From assembly GCF_038246755.1 (NCBI RefSeq), contig NZ_CP134706.1, positions 3,286,001 to 3,350,000 on the forward strand: a stretch of DNA of 64,000 nt. The letters are read 5' to 3'. The first letter of the stretch is position 1; each line of letters opens with the position of its first letter. Under the pieces are notes generated by a model. That model had not been told where the DNA came from, ran no database searches, and saw nothing but the letters and a program-made list of their open reading frames with translations. The position numbers and the translations under genes were made by a program. Of the stretch, positions 50,926-59,758 are shown one piece after another. Source of the stretch: Micromonospora sp. FIMYZ51. Lineage in GTDB: Bacteria > Actinomycetota > Actinomycetes > Mycobacteriales > Micromonosporaceae.

Positions 50926-51352
50926 GGACGTTCGGTTCGGGTGGGGTTGCCGCGTACCAGTTGGTCGTGGACACGCCAGCGAGCCGTGCTGGCGGAGCGT
51001 ACCGCCGCCTCGTCGGTCTGCGCGATACGCTGCCGCAACAGGTGCAGGGTGAGGCGACGGTTGAGGCTGAACTGCCGTTCGGTGTCCACCACGACGACCA
51101 TCGGTACGGGCTCGGCGTCTGCCAGCAGAGCGTCCCGGTCCAGGTGGCGGCGAACGCCTCGGCGCCGGCACCGTCGATCTCGATCACGACCGATCGGTAG
51201 GTGCCGGGCCGGTCACCGGCGACGGTGTCGACCCGGCGGGTGGGCAGCCGTTGCCGTGCGGCGTCGGCCGCCAGACGGCCCACCAGCCGAGCCAGGGCCC
51301 AGGCACACTCCTGCGGTCCACGACCGGCGGAGAGCAGCAGCTGAACGCTCAC
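50922..51352 (-). pseudogene. prfH-like release factor remnant lacking the GGQ domain
   Basis: From a GTG at 51352 the frame gives VSVQLLLSAGRGPQECAWAL and continues to GTLCWQTPSPYR, the N-terminal domain of peptide chain release factor H. At that point a shift of frame leads directly to PMVVVVDTERQFSLNRRLTL and RWRVHDQLVRGNPTRTERP, which is the family C-terminus. About 60 codons between them are gone, including the GGQ loop that triggers peptide release. The total length (431 bases) is not a multiple of three. No rtcB, the usual neighbour of prfH, is present. I call it a deletion-inactivated gene. Confidence 0.7.
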
Positions 51353-51609
51353 CGCCGGCCCCGGGTCCGGCGGTCCCGCCGCCCTGCCGTACCGGCATCG
51401 GCCGTCTTGTACGTGACCAGCGGGACCGCACGGACGGCGGGCGTGATGGCACGCGCGGGCGCCGGAGAGGTCTCGGCGCGCCGGGGTGCGGTCCGTCAGA
51501 ACGTCATGACGCAGACCATGCCGGAGCCGTACCGCCCGGGCAACCGACTTTTCCGCCGTCCGGCCCGTCGGTCGCCGACTGTCCGACCCCGTCGCTATCC
51601 TCACGCCTC

Positions 51610-52467
51610 GTGACGTCGCAGCTGAATGAGATGCCCGCTGACCTGGTGGAGTTGTTCCCGGACTCCGGCGCCCGTCGGCGCACGCTGACCGTGCCGCTGC
51701 CGCCCGGCCGGACGGTTCGCGGCGACGAGGGCGCCGGTGAGCGACCGGTGTTGTGGGTGAGCGAAGGACCGGCACCGGCCGGGCTGTGGTCGCGGCTGCA
51801 CGCCGCTCACCACGACTCCGGGCTCTGGCCGTTGCTGCTGGACAGCCTCCCCGGCGATCCGTCCCGCCCCTGGGACCAGGGCGAACTCTGGCCGCGTGCG
51901 GGGTGCTCGGCGGCCGAGCATGAGGTGGAGCGGCTGCTCGCCGACTGGTGGGCGTCCTACACCGACACCGACGACGAGAATGACGCGCTCGCCCCGGCGG
52001 AGCGGCTCGCGGTGACCGCCCCGTACGGCCGGGACTGGCCCGGCCTCGCGCCGGCGGCCCCGCCCCGAATGGCACCGCAGCAGCACGCGCAGCACTGGGC
52101 CGAGCAGCTGTCGCAGGCCCAGCCCACCATGCGTCTCGGCCTGGTCGCCGCGGCGCGGGGCAGCGACGCCCTGGCGGCCGTGGGCTGGCAGGGTGCGGTC
52201 AACTACACCGACGACACCAGCGAGCTCGCCGCGGTGCTGCGCAGCTGGGAGGAGCGCTTCGGGGTACGCGTGATCGGCGTCGGTTTCGCCGAGCTGTACC
52301 TCAGCGTCGCCGCGCCGCCGAAAGACCTCGCCGAGGCGCTGCCGATCGCCGCCGAACACTTTGCCTTCTGCCCGGACAACATCTGGCAGGGGCAGCGCCC
52401 GTGCACGCTGTCCGCGTACGCCGATCGTCTGGTCGATGCCCCGACCTGGGCGTTCTGGTGGGACTGA
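51610..52467 (+). CDS. DUF4253 protein
   Basis: The product has 285 residues, cytoplasmic. The C-terminal 110 residues carry the DUF4253 pattern (GWQGAVNYTDDTSELAAVLRSWEERFGVRVIGVGFAELYLSVAAPPKDLAEALPIAAEHFAFCPDNIWQG...LVDAPTWAFWWD). The N-terminal part is less conserved. Function is unknown; family members are often near immunity or toxin-related genes, but nothing here shows that. The GTG at 51610 lies about nine bases after a TATCCT box (51596-51601), so the message may be leaderless. It converges on the nuclease gene with nine bases between. Confidence 0.75.
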   Translation: MTSQLNEMPADLVELFPDSGARRRTLTVPLPPGRTVRGDEGAGERPVLWVSEGPAPAGLWSRLHAAHHDSGLWPLLLDSLPGDPSRPWDQGELWPRAGCSAAEHEVERLLADWWASYTDTDDENDALAPAERLAVTAPYGRDWPGLAPAAPPRMAPQQHAQHWAEQLSQAQPTMRLGLVAAARGSDALAAVGWQGAVNYTDDTSELAAVLRSWEERFGVRVIGVGFAELYLSVAAPPKDLAEALPIAAEHFAFCPDNIWQGQRPCTLSAYADRLVDAPTWAFWWD

Positions 52468-52476
52468 GCGACCTGC

Positions 52477-53322
52477 TCAGGCGGCGGGATCCTGCGGCCG
52501 GCTGGTGGTGAGGGTGACCAGGAACGCGGCGTGGTCGGTGGTGGCGGCCATGCTGATCGACCTGGTGGACTCGATGGTGATGTCCGCCGTGGCCATGAAC
52601 TGCTGCACCCCGCCGTCGTGCCGGTGCCGATAATCGGCCGGCACGCAGGAGCGTACGTCCGGCGCGCCGCTGTGCCGCAGGTTGAGGTCGCCGCTGACCA
52701 CGGTGGGCTGGTAGCGGGCGCGGGCGTGCAACTGCGGGATGGCCACGCCGAGCAGATGCGAGCACTGGGCCAGGGCGAGCGTGGAGCTGGTGTACGCCAG
52801 ATGCGTGGTGCAGGCGAAGTAGGCACCGGTGGCGTCGACGCAGAGCCAGGCCCGCTGTTCCGGGTCCGCCGGGTCCTGCGCCGGGTAGAAGCCATTGTGC
52901 ACGGTGTGCCCCCGGTCCGGTGCCGCGAGATGGGCCAGCACCCCGACGCCGTACTGCTGCCCGTTCACGCAGCGGTACGGGTCGCCGGTGCGACCGTTGC
53001 GAGCCGGCTGGAAGGCCGCGACCACGGTGCCGTCGTGCACCTGCGTCATCGCCTGCTCCAGGGCCGCCACGTCGCCGGAGCAGATCTCGTTGAGGGTGAC
53101 CACGTCGGGCCGCTCGGCGCGGATCACCTCGGCGGCCCGGTCGACCGAGCGTCCGGTGTAGCAGCCCTTCGCCATGCCGCTGTTGCAGAGGTTCATCTGG
53201 AGCACCCGCAACCGGGTGGGCTCGGCGGGGCGCGTCACCGAACAACCGGCCAGCAACGCGGCGACGAGGATCAGGCTGGCGGCCAACGGTGGCCGCGGAA
53301 CCCGGTACGGACGACCAGCCAT
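52477..53322 (-). CDS. Lipoprotein of the endonuclease/exonuclease/phosphatase family
   Basis: The product has 281 residues. A lipoprotein signal (LAASLILVAALLAGC) is followed by the EEP fold: LRVLQMNLCNSGMAKGC (metal Asn), DVVTLNEICSGDV (metal Glu), VVSGDLNLRH (DxN) and TTDHAAFLVTL (His-Asp end). Members hydrolyse phosphodiester or phosphomonoester bonds in nucleic acids, lipids or inositol phosphates. The surface location suggests extracellular DNA or phospholipid as substrate. The ATG at 53322 begins the signal peptide; an open frame extends 24 codons upstream without one. Confidence 0.8.
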   Translation of the reverse strand: MAGRPYRVPRPPLAASLILVAALLAGCSVTRPAEPTRLRVLQMNLCNSGMAKGCYTGRSVDRAAEVIRAERPDVVTLNEICSGDVAALEQAMTQVHDGTVVAAFQPARNGRTGDPYRCVNGQQYGVGVLAHLAAPDRGHTVHNGFYPAQDPADPEQRAWLCVDATGAYFACTTHLAYTSSTLALAQCSHLLGVAIPQLHARARYQPTVVSGDLNLRHSGAPDVRSCVPADYRHRHDGGVQQFMATADITIESTRSISMAATTDHAAFLVTLTTSRPQDPAA

Positions 53323-53552
53323 GCACCTGCCCTGCACTCGCGGAAGGGTGGCAAGTGTATCGGCACCCTCGGCCCGACCCGCTGGCATCGTCACAGCCTG
53401 CGATCATGGTTGCCGAGTCGGGTGACCGCCCGGTCTGCCGAATGGCGGCCATCTCGCACTCGCCGCGCTATGGAGAAATAGGTATGGCCCGATCTGTTTA
53501 CGCCATTCTTCGCGTCGTCCTACTCTGCGGCTGCCGGTGATCCCGGCGTTCC

Positions 53553-53579
53553 CTAGTACGGCAGCCGCCGTTCGGGATC
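53553..53579. repeat. IS left end: CTAG target duplication plus terminal inverted repeat
   Basis: CTAG (53553-53556) followed by TACGGCAGCCGCCGTT. The 27 bases match the inverse of 54976-55002 with two mismatches. Confidence 0.85.
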
Positions 53580-54998
53580 ATGGTTGAAGTTCGAGGTTGA
53601 GGCGGTGTGTGTAGTGGGCTCGTCGGGCTCGGGCTTGGTGCCGTCGCCGCCAGCCTGACCAGTGCAAGCGGTGGGCGAGGTCGCTGATCGGGCGGATGAT
53701 GCAGGCATTGATCAGCCGGCGGATTTCGTTGACCGTCAGCTTGATCAGTCCGGTGTCGGTCGGGTTGTCGGCGGCGTCGGCGGCGCAGATCGCCAGGACA
53801 GCGAGGGCGGCCAGGGCCAGGGTGGTGAACCGGTGCCAGGAGTCCCAGCGGCGAACCTGGTGCTGGTCCAGGCCGACCTGGCCCTTGGCGGCCTGGAAGC
53901 TCTCCTCAACGGTCCAGCGGATGCCCGCGACCCGCACGAGCTGCACGAGAGTCGCGGGCTTGGGGTCCAGCAGCGGTAGAAGGCCAGCTCGCCGGTGGTC
54001 GTGTTGCGGCGGATCAGCAGGCTGTGTCGGCCGTCGTCGTCGGGGTCGGCATCGGTGCACGCGTCGTCGAGCCAGGCCCAGTCGTAGAAGCGCGGGCCCT
54101 TGGACCCGGCACCAGCCGATCGGCGTTGCCACGCCGTGGCGGGCAGGTCGGCGGCCACCCGGTCGGCCCGGACGCGGGTCTTGCCGCCGTCGAGCGGCAC
54201 CAGATGACTGCGGGACACCGCCAGGACATAGCCGAGCCGGCGTTCGCGCAGCACGGCACGGAAGGCGCTGCTGTTGCCGTAGGCCTCGTCCGCAGCGACC
54301 CACCCGGCCGGGACACCGGCGTCGAGGGCTGCGGTGATCATGTCGGCGGCCAGCTCGCACCGAGTCGCGAACCCGACCTCGTCAGGCACCCCCGCCGCGG
54401 CGCAGCGGTCACGGTCGTCGGTCCACGACACCGGCAGATACACCCGCCGGTCGATCAGGGTGTGCCCGTGCCTGCTGGCGTAGGCCAGGAACACCCCAAC
54501 CTGGCTATTCTCGATCCGGCCGGCCGTGCCCGTGTACTGCCGCTGCACCCCGACGGTGTGCATGCCCTTCTTCAGATCACCGGTCTCATCCGGGATCAGG
54601 ACCGCGTCCGGGTCACCGAACCGGCCCGCGACCAGAGCCCGAAGGTCATCACGCACGGCGTCGGCATCCCACACCGCCCGGTACAACAGCCGCTGCATCG
54701 CATCCGGCCGGCCGTGTCCGGCCTGCTCCGCCAACTGCCAACACGTCTTGACCTCAAGGTCAGACAGCAGACCGGTCACGAACGCCGCCGCCGCACGACG
54801 CGGCTCCACCCGCCCGAACCGGCCCGCGAAGCAGCCGAGCACCCCGGCCACGACCCGCTCCCACCCGACACGGTCTACGCTGTGGCCTGCGGCCACCGCC
54901 CGATCTGAAGTTATGTCCACAACGTACAGACGATCACGCGGTGGCCGCCACGCGTCCACCCCACCTCAGCAGCAAGATCTCAAACGGCGGCTGCCGTA
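53557..54998 (-). mobile_element. IS701-family insertion sequence
   Basis: The element is 1,442 bp, bounded by near-perfect 23-bp terminal inverted repeats beginning TACGGCAGCCGCCGTT. It is flanked by CTAG on both sides, the four-base target duplication typical of IS701-family elements. It contains one transposase gene with an apparent frameshift. It lies between the lipoprotein nuclease gene and the M28 peptidase, directly before the latter's ribosome binding site. Confidence 0.85.
53578..54920 (-). pseudogene. IS701-family DDE transposase, frameshifted
   Basis: The first part reads from about 54920 (GTG) through the first Asp (VLIPDETGDLKKGMHTVG) and second Asp (AGWVAADEAYGNSSAF) to GELAFYRCWTP. 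There the frame is lost at a C4 run (53962-53965 on the + strand). The next frame carries the rest: KPATLVQLVRVAGIRWTVEE, then SFQAAKGQVGLDQ, with the catalytic Glu, ending at 53578. One added C restores a transposase of about 447 residues. As written, the product lacks its third catalytic residue. IS701 elements are not known for programmed frameshifting, so inactivation or a sequence error is the likely reason. Confidence 0.8.
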
Positions 54999-55002
54999 CT
55001 AG
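54976..55002. repeat. IS right end: terminal inverted repeat plus CTAG target duplication
   Basis: The inverted repeat ends in GGCTGCCGTA, followed by CTAG (54999-55002). It mirrors 53553-53579. Confidence 0.85.
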
Positions 55003-55018
55003 CCGGCAGGAGAAATCG

Positions 55019-56563
55019 TTGCGATTCACTTCGGTGTTGCGTGCATGCACGGCCCTGATCCTGACCCTCATCACCGTGGTCGCCGCGCCGACCACCGCCA
55101 CCGCGACGACCGCCACCGCGATCACCGCGACGACCGCCACCGCGATCACCGGGGCGGCGTCCAGCCTGGCGATACCTGACATCTCGCTGGCCAACACCAA
55201 GGCACATCTACAGCAGTTCCAGACGATCGCGACCTCCAACGGCGGCAACCGACGCTCGACGAGCGCCGGCTACAACGCCTCGGTGACCTATGTCCACAAC
55301 CGGCTGGTCGCCGCCGGATTCACCGTGACCCGGCAGAACTGCACCTCCGGCTGCACCAGTGGTGCCGGTCCGAACGTGATCGCCGACTGGCCGGGCGGCG
55401 GGGACCCGAACAGCGTCTACATGTTCGGTGCGCACCTGGACGGCGTGTCCGCCGGCCCCGGCATCAACGACAACGCATCCGGGTCGGCCACCCTGCTGGA
55501 GATCGCCCTGACCCTCGCGGCGACCAACCCGAGCCTCACCAGCCGCGTACGGTTCGCCTTCTGGACCGACGAGGAGCAGGGCCTCAACGGGTCCAGGTTC
55601 TACGCCAACACCCTGTCCAGCACGGAACGGGCGAAGATCAAGGCGTACTTCAACTTCGACATGATCGGTTCCGTCAACGGCGGCTACTTCATCAACCGGA
55701 TCACCTCGGTTCCCGGTCAGACGCTGAAGGCATACTACGACTCCATCGGCGTGCAGACCGAGGAGAACACCGAGGGCGCCGGCCGTTCCGACGATGCGCC
55801 GTTCAACGCGATCGGCGTGCAGACCTCGGGCGTGGCGGCGGGCGCGTCCCGGGTGAAGACCGCGACGCAGGTGGCCAAGTGGGGCGGCACCCAGAGCGCC
55901 TTCGATCCTTGCTATCACCGGGCGTGCGACACGTATCCGAGCAACATCTCCGACACCGTGCTGAACCGGGCCGGCGACGCGGCTGCGTACGCCCTGTGGA
56001 CGTTGGCCGCCGGCACCCCGGCGACGGCGATCTGGTCGGACACCTTCGAGACGGCCACCGGCTGGACCACGAACCCCGCCGGCACCGACACCGCCACCAC
56101 CGGCCTCTGGGAGCGTGGTGTCCCGCAGGCGACCAACTCAAGTGGCCCCAAGCAACTCTCCGCTCCCACCTCGGGCACGAACGACCTGGTCACCGGCAGG
56201 CTCGCCGGCACGTCCGCCGGCGACTACGACATCGACGGCGGCACGACCAGCGTCCGTTCGCCCGCCATCGCGCTGCCCGCCACCGGCCCGCTGACGTTGA
56301 AGCTGTCCTGGTACCTCGCCCACGGCAACAACGCCACAAGCGCGGACTTCTTCCGGGTCTCCGTCGTGCACAACGGCGGCACCACCGCCCTGTTCACCCA
56401 GTCGGGCAGTGCGACCAACCGCGACGCCGCCTGGGCGTCGGGCAGTTGGAGCCTCACCGGTTATGCCGGCCAGACGGTGCGGATCCTCGTCCAGGCGGCC
56501 GACGCGGGCACCGCGAGCCTGGTCGAGGCCGCCGTTGACGACGTCGTCATCACGCAGGGATAG
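55019..56563 (+). CDS. Secreted M28 zinc aminopeptidase
   Basis: The product has 514 residues. A signal peptide ([21 protein letters not shown]) is followed by Ala-Thr-Ile repeats, then an M28 domain. Zinc ligands are visible: His in GAHLDG, Asp in GINDNASG, Glu pair in [11 protein letters not shown], Asp in FNFDMIGS and His in DPCYHRACD. It resembles Streptomyces griseus aminopeptidase, which removes hydrophobic N-terminal residues. The C-terminal 160 residues are a jelly-roll-like beta domain ([28 protein letters not shown]). The TTG at 55019 follows GGCAGGAG at 55005-55012 and starts the signal peptide. The IS ends only 17 bases upstream, so the native promoter has been cut off. Confidence 0.85.
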   Translation: MRFTSVLRACTALILTLITVVAAPTTATATTATAITATTATAITGAASSLAIPDISLANTKAHLQQFQTIATSNGGNRRSTSAGYNASVTYVHNRLVAAGFTVTRQNCTSGCTSGAGPNVIADWPGGGDPNSVYMFGAHLDGVSAGPGINDNASGSATLLEIALTLAATNPSLTSRVRFAFWTDEEQGLNGSRFYANTLSSTERAKIKAYFNFDMIGSVNGGYFINRITSVPGQTLKAYYDSIGVQTEENTEGAGRSDDAPFNAIGVQTSGVAAGASRVKTATQVAKWGGTQSAFDPCYHRACDTYPSNISDTVLNRAGDAAAYALWTLAAGTPATAIWSDTFETATGWTTNPAGTDTATTGLWERGVPQATNSSGPKQLSAPTSGTNDLVTGRLAGTSAGDYDIDGGTTSVRSPAIALPATGPLTLKLSWYLAHGNNATSADFFRVSVVHNGGTTALFTQSGSATNRDAAWASGSWSLTGYAGQTVRILVQAADAGTASLVEAAVDDVVITQG

Positions 56564-56579
56564 CCCGGCGTCGAACTGC

Positions 56580-56619
56580 CCAGCAGCCGCCGTCCCGGCA
56601 CCGGGACGGCGGCTGCTGG
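56580..56619. terminator. Strong hairpin terminator
   Basis: CCAGCAGCCGCCGTCCCGG (56580-56598) pairs perfectly with its inverse at 56601-56619, a 19-bp stem with a minimal loop, 16 bases after the M28 peptidase stop. Confidence 0.85.
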
Positions 56620-57222
56620 CGCAGCGCCTCGGGCCAGCACCGCAGGGACCGGCTTGTCGGGCGTTAAGCTGGGCGCTGTCGGCTCACGGCTTCGCCGCTG
56701 TCGGCTCGTCCTGCTGCGTCGACCAGGCCGCAGTTCAGCATCGGCTGAGGAGGCGGACATGGCGGTGGGAATATTCGCCGGCACTGACCGGAGATTGCGC
56801 CGGTCGATAGTGAGCCATTCCCGGTAACCTGGCGCGACTGTCGGTAGCTCGGTCGGTGGGTGGCCGGAGCGTAGATGCGGGATGCGGTCCAGGAAACAGG
56901 GCCGCACCAGCACAGCCTGGATGACGCAGCTCACGGCATGCGCCCCGCCGCTGCACGTTGCCGCTGCGCGTACCGACGGGCCGGTTGCGGGCAGCTCCGT
57001 TACCTCCAGCTTTGTCAGCGGGGGTGGTATGCGACACTGGCATCACGCGACGCCCCTGCCGGGCAAGATTGATCTTAGACAAGATCAATCTCAGGTCTTG
57101 ATCGGCTCGTTGCCGGCCGGGTAGCGGTTGTCAAGGGCGGAGATCGCCGGATCTCGGCGTCCCCCTTGCGTCTTGCCTCTTCCACCGTCGCATCTTTTGG
57201 TTCGCGCACTGTCCTGTGTGTT
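56620..57222. other. Gene-poor stretch of about 600 bases
   Basis: I see no convincing gene. The base composition is more A/T rich than around it, notably at 57060-57110. It holds a short direct repeat (CGCTGTCGGCTC near 56674 and 56697) and one clear hairpin at 57067. It may be decayed sequence or the left edge of acquired DNA. Confidence 0.5.
57067..57090. promoter_or_regulatory. A/T-rich dyad
   Basis: GATTGATCTT (57067-57076) and AAGATCAATC (57081-57090) are perfect inverse copies around AGAC. It lies about 145 bases before the dienelactone hydrolase gene and could be an operator or a weak terminator. Confidence 0.45.
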
Positions 57223-57233
57223 AGGAGTCGATG

Positions 57234-58055
57234 ATGTGTTTTGCGGTCGATGCCTGTCCGCCGGAACTACCTCAAGAGCGTGTCCGGGTGGTCGCGGGCG
57301 ACGCTGTGCGAGCTCAACGTCTCGAGTTGATCTCTGCTGACGGGACCCCGGTGTCCGCCGCGGTGGCCCATGCTCCTCAAGCTGGGCCGGGTGTGGTCAT
57401 CCTGCCCGATGTGCGTGGCCTCTACCCGTTCTACGAACGACTCGCCGAGCGCTTCGCTCAGGCAGGTCACGATGCGATCGTCGTGGACTACTTCGCCCGC
57501 ACCGCTGGTCTTGCGCCGCGCGGTGACGACTTCGATTTCCAACCCCACCTTTCTGCCACCACTCTCGAGCAGGTGCAGGCTGACATCGCGGCTGCGGTTG
57601 CCGTGCTACGCAGGCGGATCGGTGTCTGGCCGGCAGTGGCGGTCGGGTTCTGTTTCGGCGGCACCCACGCTTTCCTGGCCGGGGCGAACCGTGGGCTTGA
57701 CCTCGACGCGGTGGTCGGCTTCTACGGCAAGCTCAGCCCTGGCCGGCTGCCGAGGCCCGCCGCGCTGGCAAGCAGCATCGGCGTCCCGCTGCTTGGTCTG
57801 TTCGGCGGCGATGACCCCTCTATCCCGGCCGGGGAGATCGAGGAGTTCGACACCGCTCTCGGCCGGGCAGGAGTACGCCACCAGCTGATTACCTACCCGA
57901 ACGCGCCGCACTCGTTCTTCGACCGCTCCTTTGAAGAATACGAGGAGGCGTGCAGCGACGCCTGGGCGCAGGTTCTTGACTTCCTTGTACACCTGCCCGT
58001 TTCGGCTTCCGGTGCGCCGGCCACGAGAGTGCCCTCACCCGATCATTCCTGGTGA
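57234..58055 (+). CDS. Dienelactone hydrolase family protein
   Basis: The product has 273 residues, cytoplasmic. The triad is visible: Cys in VGFCFGGTHAF, Asp in GLFGGDDPSIPA and His in NAPHSFFDRS, with GVVILPDVRGLYPFYERLAERFA at the oxyanion strand. Dienelactone hydrolase opens a lactone in chlorocatechol breakdown, but most relatives have other substrates. The second of two adjacent ATG codons (57234) was chosen because AGGAG lies six bases before it. Codon use is less G/C-biased than in the left half of the window, in line with acquisition. Confidence 0.82.
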   Translation: MCFAVDACPPELPQERVRVVAGDAVRAQRLELISADGTPVSAAVAHAPQAGPGVVILPDVRGLYPFYERLAERFAQAGHDAIVVDYFARTAGLAPRGDDFDFQPHLSATTLEQVQADIAAAVAVLRRRIGVWPAVAVGFCFGGTHAFLAGANRGLDLDAVVGFYGKLSPGRLPRPAALASSIGVPLLGLFGGDDPSIPAGEIEEFDTALGRAGVRHQLITYPNAPHSFFDRSFEEYEEACSDAWAQVLDFLVHLPVSASGAPATRVPSPDHSW

Positions 58056-58148
58056 GGGGTGGTGCGCGGGTTGTTCGGCAGCGCGCTGGTGGCGGGACCG
58101 GCCGACCTGCGAGTCGTTCGTTGACAACATCCCCGGCCCCCCCATACG

Positions 58149-58166
58149 CTTAACATATTGGTTAAG
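58149..58166. promoter_or_regulatory. ArsR-type operator
   Basis: CTTAAC (58149-58154) and GTTAAG (58161-58166) flank ATATTG. TTAAC-N6-GTTAA dyads of this kind are common operators of SdpR/ArsR-family repressors. It lies 16 bases before the ArsR start codon. Confidence 0.55.
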
Positions 58167-58182
58167 TGAAGGGGGCTTTCCG

Positions 58183-58560
58183 ATGGCTGGCACCGATCAG
58201 CTCAGCGCGGTGTTCTCGGCGCTCGCCGACCCGACTCGCCGGGCGATCATCGCTGAGCTGGCCGAACGCGACGCCACGGTCACCGAGCTGACCGCTCCGC
58301 TGTCCATCTCGATGCCGGCGGTGTCACGGCACCTGAAGGTGCTCGAACGCGCCGCACTCATCTCGCGGTCGCGGTCGGGCAAGTGGCGGGCGAGCCACCT
58401 CGAAGCTGCCCCGCTGCGCGAGGCGGCCGACTGGATCGAGCGCTACCGGCGGCTCTGGGACTCGTCCCTCACCCGCCTCGATGCCCACCTCGCCGCGGTG
58501 CAGGCCGCCGAAACGGCGACGGACCGGATCGCCGACGACGGCCCCAGGGAGCTCGAATGA
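58183..58560 (+). CDS. ArsR/SdpR-family winged-helix repressor
   Basis: The product has 125 residues. The winged helix reads LSAVFSALADPTRRAIIAELAERDATVTELTAPLSISMPAVSRHLKVLERAALISRSRSGKWRASHLE. There are no metal-binding cysteines, which places it with the SdpR-type group that usually sits before an AHSA1/SRPBCC gene. AGTGAAGGGGG precedes the ATG. A TTAAC dyad in front suggests autoregulation. It overlaps by ATGA a remnant of exactly such an SRPBCC gene. Confidence 0.85.
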   Translation: MAGTDQLSAVFSALADPTRRAIIAELAERDATVTELTAPLSISMPAVSRHLKVLERAALISRSRSGKWRASHLEAAPLREAADWIERYRRLWDSSLTRLDAHLAAVQAAETATDRIADDGPRELE

Positions 58561-58678
58561 CCACCGAAACCACGCAGCTCGCCATCTCAGCGAGGAGGGG
58601 TGGCGTCAGGCGTTCACAAAGCTGGACGCCGCGCTGACGAACGTCCGGGCGATCGCCGTTAATCATCGAGAGGCATAA
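58557..58678 (+). pseudogene. Remnant of an AHSA1/SRPBCC gene with internal deletion
   Basis: An ATG overlapping the ArsR stop opens MTTETTQLAIS, a typical SRPBCC gene start. The sequence then jumps to a different frame reading EEGWRQAFTKLDAALTNVRA and ends at TAA 58678, in the style of the family C-terminus. Everything between, about 120 codons, is missing. The frame as opened stops after 26 codons. Confidence 0.5.
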
Positions 58679-58680
58679 AC

Positions 58681-59235
58681 GTGGCCAAGCTGATCTACCT
58701 GACGAACGTGTCGCTTGACGGATACATCGAGGACGAACGCGGCGTCTTCGCCTGGTTCCCACCCGACGACGAGGTGTTCGCGTTCACCACCGACCTGCTG
58801 CGATCCGTGGGCACGCTTCTCTACGGGCGACGCCTGTACGAATCGATGGCCGTCTGGGAAACCGACGCCGCTCTGGCCGCGCGGTCCGACCTCACGGCCG
58901 ATTTCGCGACCGCCTGGCAGGCGCCGGACAAAGTCGTCTATTCCACGGGTCTCGCCGCGGTGTCAACCGCAAACACCCGCATCGAACGCGATTTCGACCC
59001 CGCCGCGGTACGCCAACTGAAGGCCACGGCAAGCAGCGATCTCACCGTAGGAGGTGCCAACCTCGCGGCGCAGGCGTTCAAGGCCGGGCTGGTCGACGAA
59101 TGCCAGCTGTTCGTCTGGCCGCTGGCCGTCGGCGGAGGCAAGCCAGGACTACCGACCGGCATGCGCACCGACCTTGAGCTCCTCGATGAGCGCCGATTCC
59201 GAAACGGCACCCTGTATCTCCGCTACCGATGCTGA
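58681..59235 (+). CDS. Dihydrofolate reductase-like (RibD C-terminal) protein
   Basis: The product has 184 residues of the RibD_C/DHFR-like fold: KLIYLTNVSLDGYIEDE, LLYGRRLYESMAVW, DKVVYSTGLAAVS and DLTVGGANLAAQAFKAGLVDECQLFVWPLAVGGGKPGLP. Such stand-alone proteins bind NADPH and are often called YyaP/YwjB-like reductases; substrates are unknown. The GTG at 58681 follows the remnant stop by two bases, so it is probably transcribed with the ArsR gene. CATCGAGAGG just upstream may be its ribosome site. Confidence 0.82.
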   Translation: MAKLIYLTNVSLDGYIEDERGVFAWFPPDDEVFAFTTDLLRSVGTLLYGRRLYESMAVWETDAALAARSDLTADFATAWQAPDKVVYSTGLAAVSTANTRIERDFDPAAVRQLKATASSDLTVGGANLAAQAFKAGLVDECQLFVWPLAVGGGKPGLPTGMRTDLELLDERRFRNGTLYLRYRC

Positions 59236-59275
59236 TGGGCATCGATTACGGATGCGCGCCTGGCAGGGTGACCAC

Positions 59276-59758
59276 GTGACGACCCGGTTACTGATCCGAC
59301 CGGCGCGAAGATCCGACCTTGACGGTGTCGGTCCGTTGGCAGGTTCGCTGAGTCGCGCGCAGGTGCGGTTGCAGGCTGCCGAGCGCGGCGACGAGAGCAT
59401 GGCGGTGGCGGTGCTGGCATCCTGGATCGTCGGGGTGCAGAGCATCCGCTGGTCGCGTGGCTGCGATCCTCCGCACCCTTGGCTGTATGGGCTGCACGTC
59501 ACGCCGGAGGTCCAGCGACAGGGCATCGGCCGTGCCCTGGTGCAGGCCGCCGAAGACCTCGGCCGGCGACGGGGTGCGCACCGGATGACGCTGGACGTCG
59601 ATGTTGACGATGCCGGAGCCATCGCTTTCTACCAGGCGCTCGGCTATGTCGTGCGACGACCTCATCAGCACCGTTGGCGCTCGGTCGATCCGCAGACCGG
59701 CGACGTGATCGCCGAAGGCACGGCAGCCACGTTGATCATGGGGCGGGCGCTACGGTAG
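59276..59758 (+). CDS. GNAT-family N-acetyltransferase
   Basis: The product has 160 residues. The acetyl-CoA site is LYGLHVTPEVQRQGIGRALVQAAEDLGRRRGAHRMTLDVDVDDAGAIAFYQALGYV, with the QRQGIG pyrophosphate loop. The N-terminus (LLIRPARRSDLDGVGPLAGSL) is typical. The acceptor is unknown. The GTG at 59276 was preferred to the ATG at 59252 because CAGGGTG precedes it. Its end overlaps the convergent AraC gene by nine bases. Confidence 0.8.
   Translation: MTTRLLIRPARRSDLDGVGPLAGSLSRAQVRLQAAERGDESMAVAVLASWIVGVQSIRWSRGCDPPHPWLYGLHVTPEVQRQGIGRALVQAAEDLGRRRGAHRMTLDVDVDDAGAIAFYQALGYVVRRPHQHRWRSVDPQTGDVIAEGTAATLIMGRALR

Noticed and set aside
53962..53965. Programmed ribosomal frameshift in the transposase
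   Set aside because: No slippery heptamer or following structure is seen, and IS701-family transposases are normally read in one frame.
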